Shown piece by piece: positions 54,229 to 64,000 of a DNA stretch of 64,000 nt. The stretch spans positions 1-64,000 of the forward strand of contig NZ_JAYFNG010000014.1 of the NCBI RefSeq assembly GCF_034933565.1. Reading direction: 5' to 3'. Origin of the DNA: Raineyella sp034933565. Its GTDB lineage: Bacteria; Actinomycetota; Actinomycetes; Propionibacteriales; Propionibacteriaceae. Under the pieces are notes generated by a model. It was not told where the DNA came from, made no database searches, and saw nothing but the letters and a program-made list of their open reading frames with translations. The stretch's first letter is position 1, and every line of letters starts with the position of its first letter. A program made the position numbers and the translations under genes.

Positions 54229-54249
54229 GACTTACGAGCCGTTGGTCAA
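54221..54249 (-). promoter_or_regulatory. rpsL (str operon) promoter
   Basis: Minus-strand TTGACC (54244-54249) and TAGCCT (54221-54226) are 17 bases apart. It is the best -35/-10 pair in the window. Transcription should begin near 54214. Confidence 0.7.
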
Positions 54250-54284
54250 AACACCCGTACTGAGCGGCCCCTCGCTGTCCACCG

Positions 54285-54328
54285 GAAGCGCTGTGGGGGC
54301 GTCCACCAGGACACCCCCACGGCGCTTC
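54285..54328 (-). terminator. rpoC terminator
   Basis: GAAGCGC (54285-54291) and GCGCTTC (54322-54328) extend an inner GTGGGGGCGTCC/GGACACCCCCAC-type stem. It is 22 bases after the rpoC stop, so rpoBC ends here and rpsL starts separately. Confidence 0.8.
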
Positions 54329-54349
54329 AGCGTCGGTGACCGACTCCGA

Positions 54350-58207
<3,858 letters not shown>

Positions 58208-58278
58208 GATGTATCTCTTCCTCCCGCCCCGTCAGGCGGGCTGATAGTCCTGAAAGAGTTGCTGGTGGGTGAGGGAAG

Positions 58279-61773
<3,495 letters not shown>

Positions 61774-61916
61774 CAGTTTGGTCCTTCCAGAACTGGCAGG
61801 CGATGTGGTGCCAGTGCCACGCAACCAGGGAAGGGCCACCCACGACGATCCTCGACGAACGAGGAGGAACGCATGGAGAGGCATCAATGGCGGCAGGCGA
61901 CAACAGGCAAACGCCG

Positions 61917-61945
61917 ACATTACACGACCATGACGCGAAACGCAA
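61917..61945 (-). promoter_or_regulatory. rpoB promoter
   Basis: Minus-strand TTGCGT (61940-61945) and TAATGT (61917-61922) are 17 bases apart. The leader would be about 137 bases, ending at the GGAAGGA SD. Confidence 0.6.
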
Positions 61946-62174
61946 ACCCGAAAGCATAGCCCATGTCCGGTGCGCTGCCGTCAGCCTACCGCCCTGCGTG
62001 TCGGCCTGCCAGCCGTCTCGGGTGAACAGTGGGCAGCACTCCGTGCGTCACCGCCACACATCCGCTCGCCGGGCTCATCGTACGCCACCCGGACCACCAC
62101 ATCGCACCACCACAGGGGATCACCACGGAGCGTACGACCGGCCCCAGGGCCGACCGACCGCACACACCGGGGAC

Positions 62175-62208
62175 GCCCGGCGACTGCCGGAGGGCAGCAC
62201 TTCCGGGC
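62175..62208 (-). terminator. bioB terminator hairpin
   Basis: The outer arms GCCCGG (62175-62180) and CCGGGC (62203-62208) enclose CTGCC (62184-62188) and GGCAG (62193-62197). It begins 21 bases after the bioB stop. Confidence 0.6.
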
Positions 62209-62229
62209 ACGGCATGCCAGAGGCGTCGG

Positions 62230-63363
62230 TCAGGCGTTGGGGGCCAGCGCGGTGCCGGCACCCCGACGCCGGATCGCGGGCGCGCCCTGGTCCCGGGTCG
62301 GGGCGAGGTGGGCCGGGTCGTCCTCCGCCCCCACCGGGACGAACCCGGCGTCGGCGATCATCTGCAGGTCGGCGGCCCCGGCCCGCCCCTCGGAGGTGAG
62401 ATAGTCGCCGAGGAAGATCGAGTTGGCGACCTCCAGGCCCAAGGGCTGCAGCGAGCGCAGGTTGTCCTCGCGGCCGCCGGCGATCCGGACCTCCTTGTCC
62501 GGGTTCACGAATCGCACCATGGCCAGGATCCGCAGGCATTGCAGCGGGGTGAGCGCGTGCACACCCTCGAGCGGGGTGCCGTCGAAGGGCATCAGGAAGT
62601 TGACCGGCACCGAGTCGGAGTCCATCCCGCGGAGTGCGAAGGCCACCTCGACGAGTTCCTCGGGGGTCTCCCCCATCCCGGCGATCAGCCCCGAGCAGGC
62701 CGAAAGGCCGGCCTGCTTGGCCTTCGCGACCGTGTCGGCCCGATCCGCGTACGTGTGGGTGGAGCAGATGTCGTCGTAGTGCGATTCGGCGGTGTTCAGG
62801 TTGTGGTTGTACGCGTCGGTCCCGGCCGCGGCGAGCTTCTCGGCCTGGCCGTCCTTGAGCAGCCCGAGGCAGGCGCAGACCTCGATCTCGGGGTCGGCCT
62901 CCTTGAGCCCGTCGATGATGTCGCTGACCCGGTCGAGGTCCCGGTTCGACGGGCCGCGACCGGACGAGACCAGGCAGACCCGCCGGGCGCCGGCGTCCAT
63001 CCCGGCCCTCGCGACCCGGACCGCCTCGTCGCGGGAGAGCCACGAGTAGGTCAGTACGTCGGCCTCCGACCCCAGCCGCTGGGAGCAGTAGCCGCAGTCC
63101 TCGGCACACAGCCCCGACTTGAGGTTGACCAGGTAGTTGAGCTTGACCGAGTTGCCGAACCAGTGCCTGCGCAGGCGTCCGGCCGCTGCGACCAGGCCGA
63201 GCACCTCGTCGTCACGGGTGTGCAGGACGGCCAACGCCTCGCCCGGGGTCACCGCCCGACCGGCCAGGACAGCATCGGCCAAGGCCTGCGGATCGACCTG
63301 CGGATCGACGGGGGCGGCGGTCTCCGCGGCGGACCGGTCGGTGAGCGTGTCCTGCAGGGCCAT
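62230..63363 (-). CDS. bioB: Biotin synthase
   Basis: A 377-residue radical-SAM enzyme that inserts sulfur into dethiobiotin. The 4Fe-4S ligands are C86, C90 and C93 (CAEDCGYC). Further conserved segments are VCLVSSGRGPSNRD, CACLGLL and YNHNLNTAESHYDDICSTH. The C-terminal region carries the NSIFLGDYLTSEG motif. The protein is about 30 residues longer than the E. coli enzyme because of extra N- and C-terminal residues. ATG 63363 follows GAGGAGAACC. It stands alone, with no bioA, bioD or bioF near, and faces a probable BioQ operator. Confidence 0.96.
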   Translation of the reverse strand: MALQDTLTDRSAAETAAPVDPQVDPQALADAVLAGRAVTPGEALAVLHTRDDEVLGLVAAAGRLRRHWFGNSVKLNYLVNLKSGLCAEDCGYCSQRLGSEADVLTYSWLSRDEAVRVARAGMDAGARRVCLVSSGRGPSNRDLDRVSDIIDGLKEADPEIEVCACLGLLKDGQAEKLAAAGTDAYNHNLNTAESHYDDICSTHTYADRADTVAKAKQAGLSACSGLIAGMGETPEELVEVAFALRGMDSDSVPVNFLMPFDGTPLEGVHALTPLQCLRILAMVRFVNPDKEVRIAGGREDNLRSLQPLGLEVANSIFLGDYLTSEGRAGAADLQMIADAGFVPVGAEDDPAHLAPTRDQGAPAIRRRGAGTALAPNA

Positions 63364-63567
63364 GGTTCTCCTCGTGGCTTCGGTGTCTCGTCGGCGAGTG
63401 CCCGTACGTACGGGCATCGGCGTCGTGCACGCCGATTGCCAGAACGGGCGTTGTCCGCACAGCGGCCGCTTGAACAGGCGGTGCTGAACGGGATGGCGAA
63501 CAGCAGCCGTTCGCACAGCACTCTGCGTACACACGGTGAACAGCAGGTTGCTTGCACACCGACCACT

Positions 63568-63581
63568 TGAACGACGTTCAC
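63568..63581. promoter_or_regulatory. BioQ operator
   Basis: TGAACGACGTTCAC matches TGAAC-N3-GTTCAC, the palindrome I recall as the BioQ site of actinobacteria. It overlaps the end of the -10 box and the start site of the bioB promoter. Confidence 0.8.
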
Positions 63582-63608
63582 TATACGGTGTTCAAGAGGT
63601 TTCCTGAA
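63580..63608 (-). promoter_or_regulatory. bioB promoter
   Basis: Minus-strand TATAGT (63580-63585) is a near-consensus -10. TTCAGG (63603-63608) is a weak -35 at 17 bases. The leader to bioB is about 210 bases. Confidence 0.6.
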
Positions 63609-63619
63609 TGGTGTTCAGG
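63603..63619. promoter_or_regulatory. Second BioQ-like inverted repeat
   Basis: CCTGAA-TGGTG-TTCAGG has six-base arms and resembles the TGAAC-N3-GTTCA site with two changes. It coincides with the -35 of the bioB promoter. Confidence 0.5.
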
Positions 63620-63658
63620 TGGGTGTGTCGGATGGTGTTCAGGAGCTGGGGAGCGGAT

Positions 63659-63809
63659 GATGTCGCCCGGGCCGGACAGCCTCGTCGGGTCCGGACAGCC
63701 TCGCCGAGGCCGGGCAGCCGATGGGCAGGCCTCGGCGCAGCCCGCTCGCCTCGCCCGGGACGGATGGTGTCGCCCAACGATGTCACCCGGGCCGGATAGT
63801 CTCGTGGGG
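63659..63809. repeat. Duplicated 31-base block upstream of tetR
   Basis: The block starting GATGTCGCCCGGGCCGG (63659-63689) recurs at 63779-63809 with four differences. The second copy contains TAGTCT, a possible -10 box for the tetR gene. A partial third copy lies between them. Confidence 0.6.
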
Positions 63810-63832
63810 CACCACCCACGACAGGAGGATCC

Positions 63833-64000
63833 ATGGCACTGAGCCGAGCCGATGTGCTGGCCAAGGCCCTCGAGATCCTCGATACGTACGGGCTGGCCGA
63901 CCTGACCATGCGCCGATTGGCGACCGCACTCAAGGTGCAGCCCGGCGCGCTCTACTGGCACTACGCGAACAAGCAGGAGCTGCTCGCCGCCGTCACTGAC
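63833..64000 (+). CDS. bioQ: TetR family regulator, probable BioQ (cut by window end)
   Basis: The first 56 codons of a TetR/AcrR regulator. The N-terminal helix MALSRADVLAKALEILDTYG is followed by the helix-turn-helix DLTMRRLATALKVQPGALYWHY and the NKQELLAAV helix, the typical TetR DNA-binding domain. The start is fixed by an ideal SD, CAGGAGGATCC. The ligand domain is beyond the window. It is divergent from bioB and next to a TGAAC-N3-GTTCAC site. In actinobacteria BioQ is the TetR repressor of biotin genes, so this identity is inferred from context. Confidence 0.85.
   Translation, partial: MALSRADVLAKALEILDTYGLADLTMRRLATALKVQPGALYWHYANKQELLAAVTD

Larger units (their letters stand above)
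53861..54284. other. rpsL leader and promoter region
   Basis: No gene is visible. On the minus strand it carries the rpsL promoter and a leader of about 354 bases. Repeats of GGCCGAT/GACCGAT occur at about 54137-54168. I found no open frame with codon use like the neighbours. Confidence 0.6.
61774..62229. other. Gap between rpoB and bioB
   Basis: A 456-base gap. It holds the rpoB leader and promoter (61917-61945) and the bioB terminator (62175-62208). No coding sequence is supported between them. Confidence 0.6.
63364..63832. other. Intergenic region bioB / tetR
   Basis: This 469-base divergent gap contains the bioB promoter with two operator-like palindromes, a GCGAAC-N7-GTTCGC inverted repeat (63496-63514), several GTTCA half-sites and a duplicated block next to the tetR gene. 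No coding sequence is supported. Confidence 0.6.

Overview
The window is a very GC-rich actinobacterial chromosome segment. GTG starts are frequent, -10 boxes read TAnnnT, several mRNAs look leaderless, and the SD sites are GGAGG-like. A probable PPi-dependent PEP carboxykinase, a Fe/Mn superoxide dismutase and BioQ-type biotin control point by inference to the Propionibacteriaceae. No mobile element, phage, CRISPR array, tRNA or rRNA gene was found.

The backbone is the transcription/translation supercluster, read on the minus strand from right to left: rpoB-rpoC (61.8-54.3 kb), rpsL-rpsG-fusA-tuf (53.9-49.3 kb), the S10 and spc ribosomal protein genes (31.2-21.4 kb), secY-adk-map (21.1-18.4 kb), and infA-rpmJ-rpsM-rpsK-rpsD-rpoA-rplQ (8.1-4.0 kb). 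Two blocks of metabolic genes interrupt an order that is contiguous or nearly so in many bacteria. The first, about 18 kb between tuf and rpsJ, carries serB, a mobA-like gene, narK-narGHJI, a SixA-type phosphatase, a cation efflux protein, an aldo/keto reductase, treY, a DsbA/FrnE-like protein and a hemerythrin. The second, about 10 kb between map and infA, carries an unknown gene, a three-gene ABC importer, the large PEPCK, yaaA, a DUF1707 protein and a ferritin-like diiron protein.

The left end has a small-protein gene and a translationally coupled RNA-modification operon (trmB-truA-rsmC-like), then sodA. The right end has bioB and the first 56 codons of a TetR regulator. Between them lies a TGAAC-N3-GTTCAC palindrome overlapping the bioB promoter, which makes the regulator a likely BioQ.

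The supercluster appears to be several transcription units. Promoter-like sequences precede rpoB, rpsL, rpsJ, secY and infA. Strong hairpins follow rpoC, tuf, rplO and rplQ and, unusually, also rpsD, rpmJ and rpsN. Long inverted repeats fill the rpsG-fusA and fusA-tuf gaps. A second layer of genes (the first small-protein gene, DUF1707, diiron protein, yaaA, serB, mobA, sixA, CDF, hemerythrin) has a -10-like hexamer 6-8 bases before the start codon, the arrangement expected of leaderless mRNAs. The mobA-like gene just upstream of narKGHJI fits supply of Mo-bis-MGD for the nitrate reductase.
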